Origin: Glebionis coronaria
Taxonomy: Eukaryota > Streptophyta > Magnoliopsida > Asterales > Asteraceae
Assembly: GCA_025667525.1 (NCBI GenBank)
Contig: CM046881.1
Coordinates: 31,197,580-31,261,579, forward strand
Reading direction: 5' to 3'
Length of the DNA stretch: 64,000 bases
This document shows positions 12,039-24,182 of the stretch, piece after piece. The translations under genes were made by a program, and so were the position numbers. The notes beneath the pieces are model-generated. The model had not been told where the DNA came from. It saw nothing but the letters and a program-made list of their open reading frames with translations, and searched no databases. Each line of letters begins with the position of its first letter. The stretch's first letter is position 1.

Positions 12039-12210
12039 TGCACAAAGTCTTTGTAACCTCTTTAACCAGTAAATGAGGGTTGAATATTGACTTGATGACC
12101 AGATTTCTGGTCATGTAACCACTATGCTTTATGAAGGTTATTATGAGATTAACAGGCCGATTAATGCTCTTAATACCTTTGACTAGGAGTTACATTCCTT
12201 AAAGGAATAG

Positions 12211-12230
12211 GATCACTATAAATAGTGATC
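12211..12230 (+). promoter_or_regulatory. Palindromic TATA box of E LTR 1
   Basis: GATCACTATAAATAGTGATC has 9-bp arms around AA, with CTATAAATAG at its centre. Identical at 17386-17405 and 22568-22587. It is the obvious core promoter of the LTR. Confidence 0.7.
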
Positions 12231-12506
12231 ATATTTTGCATGATGATATACAGAAACAAGAAACACATAAACGCACAGAGTTCTTGATTTGTGCCTAAAA
12301 TAAGAACTAACTCTTGGTTTTATCCCAAGGAGGTATTCGTGTTAACCCAGGCATAGGGTCGAATAATCTTCTTTGGAAAGTGATTACACGACTCCAAGAG
12401 ATATCCGGTAACCATTCATTGGTACGTAGTTAGGCTATTGATTATCTTCACCCTGTTGGAACGAAGTAAACCCCAACAATCAAAGAAGATTATCTTGTGA
12501 TAATTA

Positions 12507-15500
12507 ATGGCGGCAGCAATGAAGCATATGGTGGCTAACTTCTCCAAACTGGACAAGTTTGAAGGGGTTGATTTTAGGAGATGGCAGAAGAAGATGCACT
12601 TTCTTCTTTCTACCATGAACGTGGTGTACGTGTTGACTACTCATATTCCTGATGGTGGTGATGATGCTACTTTGGAGGAACTGAGGAACATGAGCAAATG
12701 GGAGAATGATGACTATGTGTGTCGCGGCATAATTCTCAATGGTATGTCTGATTCTTTGTTTGATATTTACCAAAATGTTGAATTTGCTAAAGAACTATGG
12801 GATTCCTTGGAAGCCAAATATATGGCTGAGGATGCATCAAGTAAGAAGTTCCTTGTGAGTGATTTCACAAATTACAAAATGACTGATTCAAGACCAGTCA
12901 TGAAACAATACAATGAACTTCTTGGAATACTTGGTAGATTTACACAACATAAAATGAATATGGATGAGACCATTCAGGTCTCGTGTGTCATTGACAAACT
13001 ACCTCCTTATTGGAAAGATTTCAAGCACACCTTGAAACATAAGAAGGAGGAATTAACTCTTGTGGAGTTGGGCAGTCATTTGCGCATTGAGGAATCCCTC
13101 AGGGTGCATGAAAGTGATAAGCCAAAGAGCAACAATGTTGCTGGTTCATCTGTTGTCAATATGGTGGAGCATAACAACTCCACCAGGTACAATGACAACA
13201 AGGGCAAACGTAAGCATCATGATAACACCAAAGATAATCCTAACAACAAGTCATCAGTGGCTTGTTGGAAGTGTGGGAAACCTGGACACTTCAAAAGGGA
13301 TTGCAAAGGTGTTAGCATTGGCAGCCAAGCTAATGGATCAGGCACAAAAGGTCAGAATATGTTTAATGAATCTCTCCAGATTTATTATGTTACATATGTA
13401 TCTGAAGCTTATTTTGTGCAGGATGATGATGTTGCGTGGTGGGTTGACTCTGGAGCAACAATACATGTGTGTAAAGATAGATGCTGGTTCAAGACTTATG
13501 AGTCAATGAATGATGGATCTATTCTTCACATGGGAAATGAGTCAACAGCCCTAGTGCATGGACGTGGTTGTGTAGATCTTAAATTTAGTTCTGGAAAGAT
13601 TGTTTCTTTGTTTAATGTTTTGCATGTTCCTAATATTAGGAAGAACTTGGTTTCTAGTAGTGTTTTGAATAATTGTGGTTATAAACAAGTGATTGAATCT
13701 AATAAATTTGTTTTATCTAAACATGGTGTGTTTATTGGTTTTGGCTATTTGAGTAATCAAATGTTCAGGCTTAATATTGATTCTAGTATAAATGTTGATT
13801 CTGTCCTGATGACTACCACTAAACTGAATGATTCATCACTATGGCATGCTAGACTAGGCCATGTCCACTATAAGAGGATGCAAGATATGTCTAAGGATGG
13901 GTTAATTCCAGCTTTTGACATGGACACTGATAAGTGTCAGACTTGTATGCTGAATAAAATTACTAAGAAACCATTTCAGGATGTAAAACGTGAAACTACA
14001 GTTTTGGAGCTAATCCATAGTGATCTATGTGATTTGCATGCTACTCCCTCATTAGGGAATAATAAATACTTGGTAACATTTATTGATGATGCTTCTAGGT
14101 TGTGTTATGTCTATTTGTTACATACTAAGGATGAAGCATTAGATAAATTTAAAGTATTTAAAACTGAAGTTGAATTACAACAAGGAGTCCAAATCAAAAG
14201 ATTTAGGACTGATAGGGGAGGTGAGTACATGAATACTCAGTATTTTCAGTCTGTTGGAATAATTCATGAAACAACTGCCCCCTATACTCCACAACAAAAT
14301 GGTATATCAGAAAGGAAAAATAGAGTACTAAAAGAGATGGTTAACTCCATGTTGTCCTACTCAGGACTGAGTCAAGGGTTTTGGGGAGAAGCTATGTTAA
14401 CAGCTTGATATTTATTAAATAGGGTTCCTAATAAAAGGAACAGGATTACCCCTTATGAACTCTGGACTAAAAGGAAACCAAACTTGAACTACCTCAAAGT
14501 TTGGGGTTGTAGGGCTGTTATAAGACTCCCTGATCCAACGGTGAAAACCTTGGGTGAAAGAGGCATTGAATGCATCTTTGTTGGATATGCTGAGCATTCC
14601 AAGGCTTATAGGTTCTATGTTATTGAACCTAATGATTCAGTTTCAATAAACTCAATCATTGAATCAAGGGATGCTAACTTTGATGAGACTAGGTTCTCAT
14701 CAGTCCCTAGACCAAGCCTTAGGACTCCTATAGGAGCTGAGGACACTGGTGTTTCAGTGGAACCTGAAACGGTCACTGATGAGGTTGTGGTTCAGCAACC
14801 TGAGCCTGAGCTTAGAAGAAGCACAAGGCATAGGACTCCAAAGAATTTTGGGCCTGAATTTCAACTATACCTAGTTGAAGGAACAAGGGATGAGGTCTCT
14901 GATCAATACTCCTATTGCTTTAATGTTGAGGATGATCCCAAAACATTTGATGAAGCAATGAAGTCCCAGGATGTTGCTTTCTGGAAAGAAGCAATAAATG
15001 ATGAGATGGACTCCATCATGGGCAACAACACTTGGGTGTTGGTTGATCTACCTCCTGGTTGCCATCCACTTGGTAACAAATGGATTTTCAAAAGGAAAAT
15101 GAAGGTAGATGGAACTGTTGAAAAGTTCAAGGCAAGGTTAGTCATTCAGGGCTTTAAACAAAAGTCAGGGATAGACTATTTTGATACTTATGCTCCAGTA
15201 GCACGTATCAGTACCATAAGAATGCTGATTGCTCTAGCAAGTATTCACAATCTGATTATTCATCAGATGGATGTGAAGACAGCATTCTTGAATGGTGACT
15301 TGGATGAGGAGGTTTATATGAACCAACCTCAGGGCTTCATCATGCCTGGTCATGAAGGTAAGGTGTGTAAACTGATTAAGTCCTTATATGGACTGAAGCA
15401 GGCACCTAAGCAATGGCACCAGAAATTTGATGAAGTGGTTTTGTCTAATGGTTATTCACTTAACCAATCTGACAAATGTGTATATAGCAAATTTGATGAA

Positions 15501-16478
15501 TCTGGTAAAGGAGTCATCATTTGCCTATATGTTGATGACATGTTAATCTTTGGTACTGACCAAGCTAAGGTTGATCAGACAAAGGATTTTTTGTCATCAA
15601 AGTTCTCCATGAAAGACATGGGGGAGGCTGATGTTATCCTTGGCATAAGGATTAAACATGAAAGTAATGGTATTGTAATTTCTCAGTCTCATTACATTGA
15701 GAAGGTGTTGAAGAAATTCAATCACTTTGATTGTACTCCAGTAAGTACACCTATGGATACAAGTGAGAAACTAATGCCTAACAATGGTCAGGCTGTCTCC
15801 CAGCTTGAGTATTCTAGGGTTATTGGTTGCTTGATGTATGCCATGACTAGTACTAGGCCTGACATTGCATTTGCTGTGGGTAAACTGAGTAGGTATACTA
15901 GTAATCCTGGTACTCAGCATTGGCAAGCAATTCAGAGGGTACTGAAGTATTTGAAAGGAACAATGGATTATTGTTTGTCTTATACTGGATATCCTTCAGC
16001 GTTAGAAGGTTACACTGATGCAAGTTGGATCAGCAATACTGAGGATAATTCATCCACAAGTGGCTGGGTATTCCTTCTTGGTGGTGGTGCAATTTCTTGG
16101 GCATCCAAGAAGCAAACTTGCATTACTGGTTCAACAATGGAATCTGAATTTGTGGCTCTAGCAGCTGCTGGTAAAGAGGCTGAATGGTTGAGAAACTTGC
16201 TTCTTGAGATTCCATTGTAGGTCAAACCTATGGCACCCATTTCTATCCGTTGTGATAGTGCAGCTACATTGGCTAAGGCATATAGCCAGATGTACAATGG
16301 CAAGTCTAGACACCTAGGTGTTAGACATAGCATGATTCGTGAGTTGATCACGAATGGGGTGATTTCAATAGAGTTTGTGAGGTCTCAACAAAACAATCAC
16401 TTGACGAAGGGATTGGCTAGAGACTTGGTTATAAAGTCTGGTAAAGGGATGGGTTTAAAAGTCCACTCTAGTCACTGA
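12507..16478 (+). pseudogene. gag-pol: E copy 1 gag-pol polyprotein, broken by two stops
   Basis: A single copia polyprotein frame starting at ATG 12507, only 28 bases after the LTR. Order: Gag; zinc knuckle CWKCGKPGHFKRDC (about 13261-13302); protease-like WVDSGAT (about 13441); GAG-pre-integrase HARLGHV; integrase with HSDL, RTDRGGEY and NGISERKNR; RT with VYMNQPQGF and YVDD (about 15526-15540); RNase H with [14 protein letters not shown]-terminus HLTKGLA. Stops interrupt at 14406-14408 (TGA where copy 2 has TGC) and 16218-16220 (TAG for TGG). A 6-base in-frame deletion near 16395 removes part of the LADHLTK motif. Copy 2 shows the intact residue at each site. Confidence 0.93.
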
Positions 16479-16998
16479 ATGCTAGGACACCCAACTCCCT
16501 CCTGAGGAAACTTGGGAGCTGAGTTCAATGTGGAAAGCTGAACATTCAGGGGACTGAAGCACATGTTTTACATATCATCCCAAGGATGTGCTTGTACCTG
16601 CTGAAAGGAGGATGAAGTTATAAACTTCTTAATGGTTAATTTCTTTGAAAAAGTGCTTAAGCAGGAGCATGAACTAAAGAGGAACCACCTATGTAAATGT
16701 TGAGGTTTCGCCGCCTCAAGGAGCATGGACTTTGGCTCTTACAACATTTATGAATTGGATATGGACACATGGCTTGTATGGTGTCAGGAGCGTTTTAAGT
16801 GTTTGAAAACTTGGGTGTATGTTATCTCCAGGTGTTCAAAGTAGTTGAAGGGTTCAATTCTTAGAACACCCTGATTCTCGAATATTTGGAGTGATGTACT
16901 AAGATGGAAATTCAATCCTCAGGACATTTTCATTTATGCACTGGTTTTGTTAAAGTTGATTCTCATGCAAAAAGGAATTGTACTAAATTGGGGAGGAT
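16479..16998 (+). other. 3' untranslated region of E copy 1
   Basis: 520 bases without a real ORF, nearly identical to 21660-22179. It ends in a polypurine tract, TTGGGGAGGAT, directly before LTR 2. Confidence 0.85.
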
Positions 16999-17653
16999 TG
17001 TTGGAAATTTAGTGCAATTGTGGGAACGGGTAATACTTGTAAATGGGTTTGGAGGTACGGAGTGTACACCCATTAAGTCCCTTACCTCCCTGGACTCAAT
17101 ATAGTGGTTGTGATATCAGTAGGAGGAAGTTGCTTCTGGTCAGGAAGTTGCTCCTGGTCAGGAAGCTGCTCCTGGTCAGGAAGCTGCTCCTGGTTAGGAC
17201 GTTGCTCCTGGTGATGCACAAAGTCTTTGTAACCTCTTTGACCAGTTAATGAGGGTTGAATATTGACTTGATGACCAGATTTCTGGTCATGTAACCACTA
17301 TGTTTATGAAGGTTATTATGAGATTAATAGGCCGATTAATGCTCTTAATACCTTTGACTAGGAGTTACATTCCTTAAAGGAATAGGATCACTATAAATAG
17401 TGATCATATTTTGCATGATGATATACAGAAACAAGAAACACATAAACGCACAGAGTTCTTGATTTGTGCCTAAAACAAGAACTAACTCTTGGTTTTATCC
17501 CAAGGAGGTATTCATGTTAACCCAGGCATAGGGTCGAATAATCTTCTTTGGAAAGTGATTACACGACTCCAAGAGATATCCGGTAACCATTCATTGGTAC
17601 GTAGTTAGGCTATTGATTATCTTCACCGTGTTGGAACGAAGTAAACCCCAACA
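16999..17653 (+). repeat. LTR 2 of E (shared middle LTR)
   Basis: 655 bp; one base is missing at the ATGTTTATG site compared with LTRs 1 and 3. Serves as 3' LTR of copy 1 and 5' LTR of copy 2. Contains 18-bp repeats (17125-17214) and a TATA palindrome (17386-17405). Confidence 0.95.
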
Positions 17654-17681
17654 ATCAAAGAAGATTATCTTGTGATAATCA

Positions 17682-20600
17682 ATGGCGGCAGCAATGAAGC
17701 ATATGGTGGCTAACTTCTCCAAACTGGACAAGTTTGAAGGGGTTGATTTTAGGAGATGGCAGAAGAAGATGCACTTTCTTCTTTCTACCATGAACGTGGT
17801 GTACGTGTTGACTACTCCTATTCTTGATGGTGGTGATGATGCTACTTTGGAGGAACTGAGGAACATGAGCAAATGGGAGAATGATGACTATGTGTGTCGC
17901 GGCATAATTCTCAATGGTATGTCTGATTCTTTGTTTGATATTTACCAAAATGTTGAATTTGCTAAAGAACTATGGGATTCCTTGGAAGCCAAATATATGG
18001 CTGAGGATGCATCAAGTAAGAAGTTCCTTGTGAGTGATTTCACAAATTACAAAATGACTGATTCAAGACCAGTCATGAAACAATACAATGAACTTCTTGG
18101 AATACTTGGCAGATTTACACAACATAAAATGAATATGGATGAGACCATTCAGGTCTCGTGTGTCATTGACAAACTACCTCCTTATTGGAAAGATTTCAAG
18201 CACACCTTGAAACATAAGAAGGAGGAATTAACTCTTGTGGAGTTGGGCAGTCATTTGCGCATTGAGGAATCCCTCAGGGTGCATGAAAGTGATAAGCCAA
18301 AGAGCAACAATGTTGCTGGTTCATCTGTTGTCAATATGGTGGAGCATAACAACTCCACCAGGTACAATGACAACAAGGGCAAACGTAAGCATCATGATAA
18401 CACCAAAGCTAATCCTAACAAGAAGTCATCAGTGGCTTGTTGGAAGTGTGGGAAACCTGGACACTTCAAAAGGGATTGAAAAGGTGTTAGCATTGGCAGC
18501 CAAGCTAATGGATCAGGCACAAAAGGTCAGAATATGTTTAATGAATCTCTCCAGATTTATTATGTTACATATGTATCTGAAGCTTATTTTGTGCAGGATG
18601 ATGATGTTGCGTGGTGGGTTGACTCTGGAGCAACAGTACATGTGTGTAAAGATAGATGCTAGTTCAAGACTTATGAGTCAATGAATGATGGATCTATTCT
18701 TCACATGGGAAATGAGTCAACAGCCCTAGTGCATGGACGTGGTTGTGTAGATCTTAAATTTAGTTCTGGAAAGATTGTTTCTTTGTTTAATGTTTTGCAT
18801 GTTCCTAATATTAGGAAGAACTTGGTTTCTAGTAGTGTTTTGAATAATTGTGGTTATAAACAAGTGATTGAATCTAATAAATTTGTTTTATCTAAACATG
18901 GTGTGTTTATTGGTTTTGGCTATTTGAGTAATCAAATGTTCAGGCTTAATATTGATTCTAGTATAAATGTTGATTCTGTCCTGATGACTACCACTAAACT
19001 GAATGATTCATCACTATGGTATGCTAGACTAGGCCATGTCCACTATAAGAGGATGCAAGATATGTCTAAGGATGGGTTAATTCCAGCTTTTGACATGGAC
19101 ACTGATAAGTGTCAGACTTGTATGCTGAATAAAATTACTAAGAAACCATTTCAGGATGTAAAACGTGAAACTACAGTTTTGGAGCTAATCCATAGTGATC
19201 TATGTGATTTGCATGCTACTCCCTCATTAGGGAATAATAAATACTTGGTAACATTTATTGATGATGCTTCTAGGTTGTGTTATGTCTATTTGTTACATAC
19301 TAAGGATGAAGCATTAGATAAATTTAAAGTATTTAAAACTGAAGTTGAATTACAACAAGGAGTCCAAATCAAAAGATTTAGGACTGATAGGGGAGGTGAG
19401 TACATGAATACTCAGTATTTTCAGTCTGTTGGAATAATTCATGAAACAACTGCCCCCTATACTTCACAACAAAATGGTATATGAGAAAAGAAAAATAGAG
19501 TACTAAAAGAGATGGTTAACTCCATGTTGTCCTACTCAGGACTGAGTCAAGGGTTTTGGGGAGAAGCTATGTTAACAGCTTGCTATTTATTAAATAGGGT
19601 TCCTAATAAAAGGAACAGGATTACCCCTTATGAACTCTGGACTAAAAGGAAACCAAACTTGAACTACCTCAAAGTTTGGGGTTGTAGGGCTGTTGTAAGA
19701 CTCCTTGATCCAAAGGTGAAAACCTTGGGTGAAAGAGGCATTGAATGCATCTTTGTTGGATATGCTGAGCATTCCAAGGCTTATAGGTTCTATGTTATTG
19801 AACCTAATGATTCAGTTTCAATAAACTCAATCATTGAATCAAGGGATGCTAACTTTGATGAGACTAGGTTCTCATCAGTCCCTAGACCAAGCCTTAGGAC
19901 TCCTATAGGAGCTGAGGACACTGGTGTTTCAGTGGAACCTGAAACGGTCACTGATGAGGTTGTGGTTCAGCAATCTGAGCCTGAGCTTAGAAGAAGCACA
20001 AGGCATAGGACTCCAAAGAATTTTGGGCCTGAATTTCAACTATACCTAGTTGAAGGAACAAGGGATGAGGTCTCTGATCAATACTCCTATTGCTTTAATG
20101 TTGAGGATGATCCCAAAACATTTGATAAAGCAATGAAGTCCCAGGATGTTGCTTTCTGGAAAGAAGCAATAAATGATGAGATGGACTCCATCATGGGCAA
20201 CAACACTTGGGTGTTGGTTGATCTACCTCCTGGTTGCCATCCACTTGGTAACAAATGGATTTTCAAAAGGAAAATGAAGGTAGATGGAACTGTTGAAAAG
20301 TTCAAGGCAAGGTTAGTCATTCAGGGCTTTAAACAAAAGTCAGGGATAGACTATTTTGATACTTATGCTCCAGTAGCACGTATCAGTACCATAAGAATGC
20401 TGATTGCTCTAGCAAGTATTCACAATCTGATTATTCATCAGATGGATGTGAAGACAGCATTCTTGAATGGTGACTTGGATGAGGAGGTTTATATGAACCA
20501 ACCTCAGGGCTTCATCATGCCTGGTCGTGAAGGTAAGGTGTGTAAACTGATTAAGTCCTTATATGGACTGAAGCAGGCACCTAAGCAATGGCACCAGAAA

Positions 20601-21659
20601 TTTGATGAAGTGGTTTTGTCTAATGGTTATTCACTTAACCAATCTGACAAATGTGTATATAGCAAATTTGATGAATCTGGTAAAGGAGTCATCATTTGCC
20701 TATATGTTGATGACATGTTAATCTTTGGTACTGACCAAGCTAAGGTTGATCAGACAAAGGATTTTTTGTCATCAAAGTTCTCCATGAAAGACATGGGGGA
20801 GGCTGATGTTATCCTTGGCATAAGGATTAAACATGAAAGTGATGGTATTGTAATTTCTCAGTCTCATTACATTGAGAAGGTGTTGAAGAAATTCAATCAC
20901 TTTGATTGTACTCCAGTAAGTACACCTATGGATACAAGTGAGAAACTAATGCCTAACAATGGTCAGGCTGTCTCCCAGCTTGAGTATTCTAGGGTTATTG
21001 GTTGCTTGATGTATGCCATGACTAGTACTAGGCCTGACATTGCATTTGCTGTGGGTAAATTGAGTAGGTATACTAGTAATCCTGGTACTGAGCATTGGCA
21101 AGCAATTCAGAGGGTACTGAAGTATTTGAAAGGAACAATGGATTATTGTTTGTCTTATACTGGATATCCTTCAGTGTTAGAAGGTTACACTGATGCAAGT
21201 TGGATCAGCAATACTGAGGATAATTCATCCACAAGTGGCTGGGTATTCCTTCTTGGTGGTGGTGCAATTTCTTGGGCATCCAAGAAGCAAACTTGCATTA
21301 CTGGTTCAACAATGGAATCTGAATTTGTGGCTCTAGCAGCTGCTGGTAAAGAGGCTGAATGGTTGAGAAACTTGCTTCTTGAGATTCCATTGTGGGTCAA
21401 ACCTATGGCACCCATTTCTATCCGTTGTGATAGTGCAGCTACATTGGCTAAGGCATATAGCCAGATGTACAATGGCAAGTCTAGACACCTAGGTGTTAGA
21501 CATAGCATGATTCGTGAGTTGATCACGAATGGGGTGATTTCAATAGAGTTTGTGAGGTCTCAACAAAACTTAGCTGATCACTTGACGAAGGGATTGGCTA
21601 GAGACTTGGTTATAAAGTCTGATAAAGGGATGGGTTTAAAAGTCCACTCTAGTCAGTGA
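17682..21659 (+). pseudogene. gag-pol: E copy 2 gag-pol polyprotein, broken by three stops
   Basis: Same polyprotein as copy 1, about 99% identical. Stops fall at 18477-18479 (knuckle Cys TGC to TGA, removing the last zinc ligand), 18660-18662 (TGG to TAG, just after the protease-like site) and 19482-19484 (TCA to TGA beside the integrase catalytic Glu region). From 19512 to 21659 the frame is open for 715 codons, covering the end of integrase, the complete RT (YVDD at about 20704) and RNase H to the native stop, including the LADHLTKGLA motif lost in copy 1. Neither copy alone can make a full polyprotein. Confidence 0.93.
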
Positions 21660-22179
21660 ATGCTAGGACACCCAACTCCCTCCTGAGGAAACTTGGGAGC
21701 TGAGTTCAATGTGGAAAGCTGAACATTCAGGGGACTGAAGCACATGTTTTACATATCATCCCAAGGATGTGCTTGTACCTGCTGAAAGGAGGATGAAGTT
21801 ATAAACTTCTTAATGGTTAATTTCTTTGAAAAAGTGCTTAAGCAGGAGCATGAACTAAAGAGGAACCACCTATGTAAATGTTGAGGTTTCGCCGCCTCAA
21901 GGAGCATGGACTTTGGCTCTTACAACATTTATGAATTGGATATGGACACATGGCTTGTATGGTGTCAGGAGCGTTTTAAGTGTTTGAAAACTTGGGTGTA
22001 TGTTATCTCCAGGTGTTCAAAGTAGTTGAAGGGTTCAATTCTTCGAACACCCTAATTCTCGAATATTTGGAGTGATGTACTAAGATGGAAATTCAATCCT
22101 CAGGACATTTTCATTTATGCACTGGTTTTGTTAAAGTTGATTTTCATGCAAAAAGGAATTGTACTAAATTGGGGAGGAT
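21660..22179 (+). other. 3' untranslated region of E copy 2
   Basis: Counterpart of 16479-16998, ending in the same polypurine tract before LTR 3. No gene seen. Confidence 0.85.
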
Positions 22180-22835
22180 TGTTGGAAATTTAGTGCAATT
22201 GTGGGAACGGGTAATAATTGTAAATGGGTTTGGAGGTACGGAGTGTACACCCATTAAGTCCCTTACCTCCCTGGACTCAATATAGTGGTTGTGATATCAG
22301 TAGGAGGAAGTTGCTTCTGGTCAAGAAGTTGCTCCTGGTCAGGAAGCTGCTCCTGGTCAGGAAGCTGCTCCTGGTTAGGACGTTGCTCCTGGTGATGCAC
22401 AAAGTCTTTGTAACCTCTTTGACCAGTTAATGAGGGTTGAATATTGACTTGATGATCAGATTTCTGGTCATGTAACCACTATGCTTTATGAAGGTTATTA
22501 TGAGATTAATAGGCCGATTAATGCTCTTAATACCTTTGACTAGGAGTTACATTCCTTAAAGGAATAGGATCACTATAAATAGTGATCATATTTTGCATGA
22601 TGATATACAGAAACAAGAAACACATAAACGCACAGAGTTCTTAATTTGTGCCTAAAACAAGAACTAACTCTTGGTTTTATCCCAAGGAGGTATTCGTGTT
22701 AACCCAGGCATAGGGTCGAATAATCTTCTTTGGAAAGTGATTACACGACTCCAAGAGATATCCGGTAACCATTCATTGGTACGTAGTTAGGCTATTGATT
22801 ATCTTCACCCTGTTGGAACGAAGTAAACCCCAACA
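22180..22835 (+). repeat. LTR 3 of E
   Basis: 656 bp; 18-bp repeats at 22306-22395 and the TATA palindrome at 22568-22587. Followed by the second GTAAT, then C integrase sequence resumes. Confidence 0.95.
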
Positions 22836-23690
22836 GTAATGATACAAGGTAATATAAGTGTTGTTTTATGTTTGAATGAATGACCTTTGGTAATAGACCG
22901 TATAATCGTTTTCCTTTGGAGAGATTATCATTGATAATCATCGTATTAGGATTGAGATCGAATCTTGTTAGGATCTAAATCTTAGAGCATCTGTAAGCAG
23001 GAGTTGAGATAAAGACACCCGACATACACCCATTGTGAGTTGGACATGTCTTTTAGGTTTAAGGTTTCCTATGATGGCGAACCTATCCTTGCAAAATACC
23101 CGACCCGTGAGATCTGAAATGATTGTTGAAATTAGGATTTGATTACTAACTGCCGATATTGGGCAGGAAGTTATGTGAATATGAAATGTAGATCTTGAAG
23201 TGCCAAATGGGTAGCGAAGTTATGCCACAATTTTTAAACTTGGAAAAATGACTTCATGATCTGACAGATCATGGGATATAAGTCCCCGTTGTATGGGACC
23301 ATAGAGATGATGCAAAAAGATTGGGATTGAAAGGCATATAATCTGGATCTACCCTAGGACTTCAAAGACTGCGTGAATTATGTTTGGTATATCAAACTTG
23401 ATGGAATATCTATCAAGTGAAATTCTGATTATTCTTAGTAGAGCTTAGATCGGCGAAAAGTTGCATTCATCAGAAACCCGTGAACATCATGGATAGAGAA
23501 AGTAAGTCAACATTTTGCCTGATCTTATTCCCGTAAGTTATGTTTGATGAAACTCGCGTATTGTAACGAATTGCACTTGTGAGGAAAGACCGAATGTGGA
23601 GGAAATACCCACATGGCTTTAACTCTATAAGAAGCGAGTAGTAAGGTAAGATGATCTTTGAGGACAAAGATCCTGTTTAGGGGTAAATGC
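22836..23690 (+). pseudogene. pol: Integrase C-terminus / chromodomain-like end of C pol
   Basis: Continues the gene broken at 11822. Short blocks remain in different frames: NIMDRES at about 23488 and KDRMWRKYPHGF at about 23590-23625. They correspond to the EIMDREVK and EDQMRKKYPHLF blocks that end many chromovirus-type gypsy polyproteins. Stops are frequent. The polypurine tract TTTAGGGGTAAATG precedes the 3' LTR at 23691. Confidence 0.75.
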
Positions 23691-24182
23691 TGTGACAATC
23701 CGTCAATTCACGATTGATATTTTATTCTCAAATATTATTTGAAAATATTATTTTAATGATACAATATGAACTCACTTATTTTTGTGAAGAAATTTGGATT
23801 TACGTCTTGGAGTAGCATCGACTACGTCTAAACCGGAGGATTCAACGTTACGTGCTTACGTTTACATACACCGTCCTTGGTGACAATCCGACATTTCAGA
23901 AAATAAATTTATCCGTGAATATTATTTTGGAGTTTTAAATTTGTGTTAGTTCATAAACTCACAAATTTACGAGAAGAGATTAGGACTTACGATTTTTATT
24001 TTAACGTCCTTTACGACTAAACCGGAAACCCTAGGATTACGTATTTACGTTTTCGAACTCCGTTTTCGATGAAACAATTTTTATTGGATTCGTTTTGTGA
24101 CGGTGATTCATAATTTATAAAAACGTTTTTCGTAAAACGACCCGAGGGCACACAAATCGAGGAAACTAGAATCGAGGAGTAC
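23691..24182 (+). repeat. 3' LTR of C, first part
   Basis: First 492 bases of the LTR, starting TGTGACAATCC, then interrupted by D after GAGTAC. The LTR resumes at 31577. Confidence 0.93.

Larger units (their letters stand above)
11823..12478 (+). repeat. LTR 1 of E
   Basis: 656 bp, TGTTGGAAAT to CCCCAACA. Contains five 18-bp repeats (11949-12038), a small 7-bp inverted repeat (about 12194-12208) and a palindromic TATA box (12211-12230). Confidence 0.95.
11818..22840 (+). mobile_element. Element E: tandem copia array, three LTRs and two bodies (TSD GTAAT)
   Basis: LTRs at 11823-12478, 16999-17653 and 22180-22835 alternate with two near-identical internal regions, a period of 5176 and 5181 bp. 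GTAAT flanks only the outer ends (11818-11822 and 22836-22840). The middle LTR has no duplication: it is preceded by the polypurine tract and followed by the normal leader. This is the structure expected from unequal recombination between LTRs of an inserted copy, or from integration of a concatemer. Both bodies carry premature stops at different places. Confidence 0.95.

Noticed and set aside
11867..12114. ORFs with KLLLVR or LTRSSF repeats, recurring at 17043 and 22224
   Set aside because: They are translations of the 18-bp LTR repeats on either strand, not proteins.
13060..13509. 149-codon plus-strand ORF, also at 18235-18684
   Set aside because: Shifted-frame shadow of the E polyprotein around the zinc knuckle.
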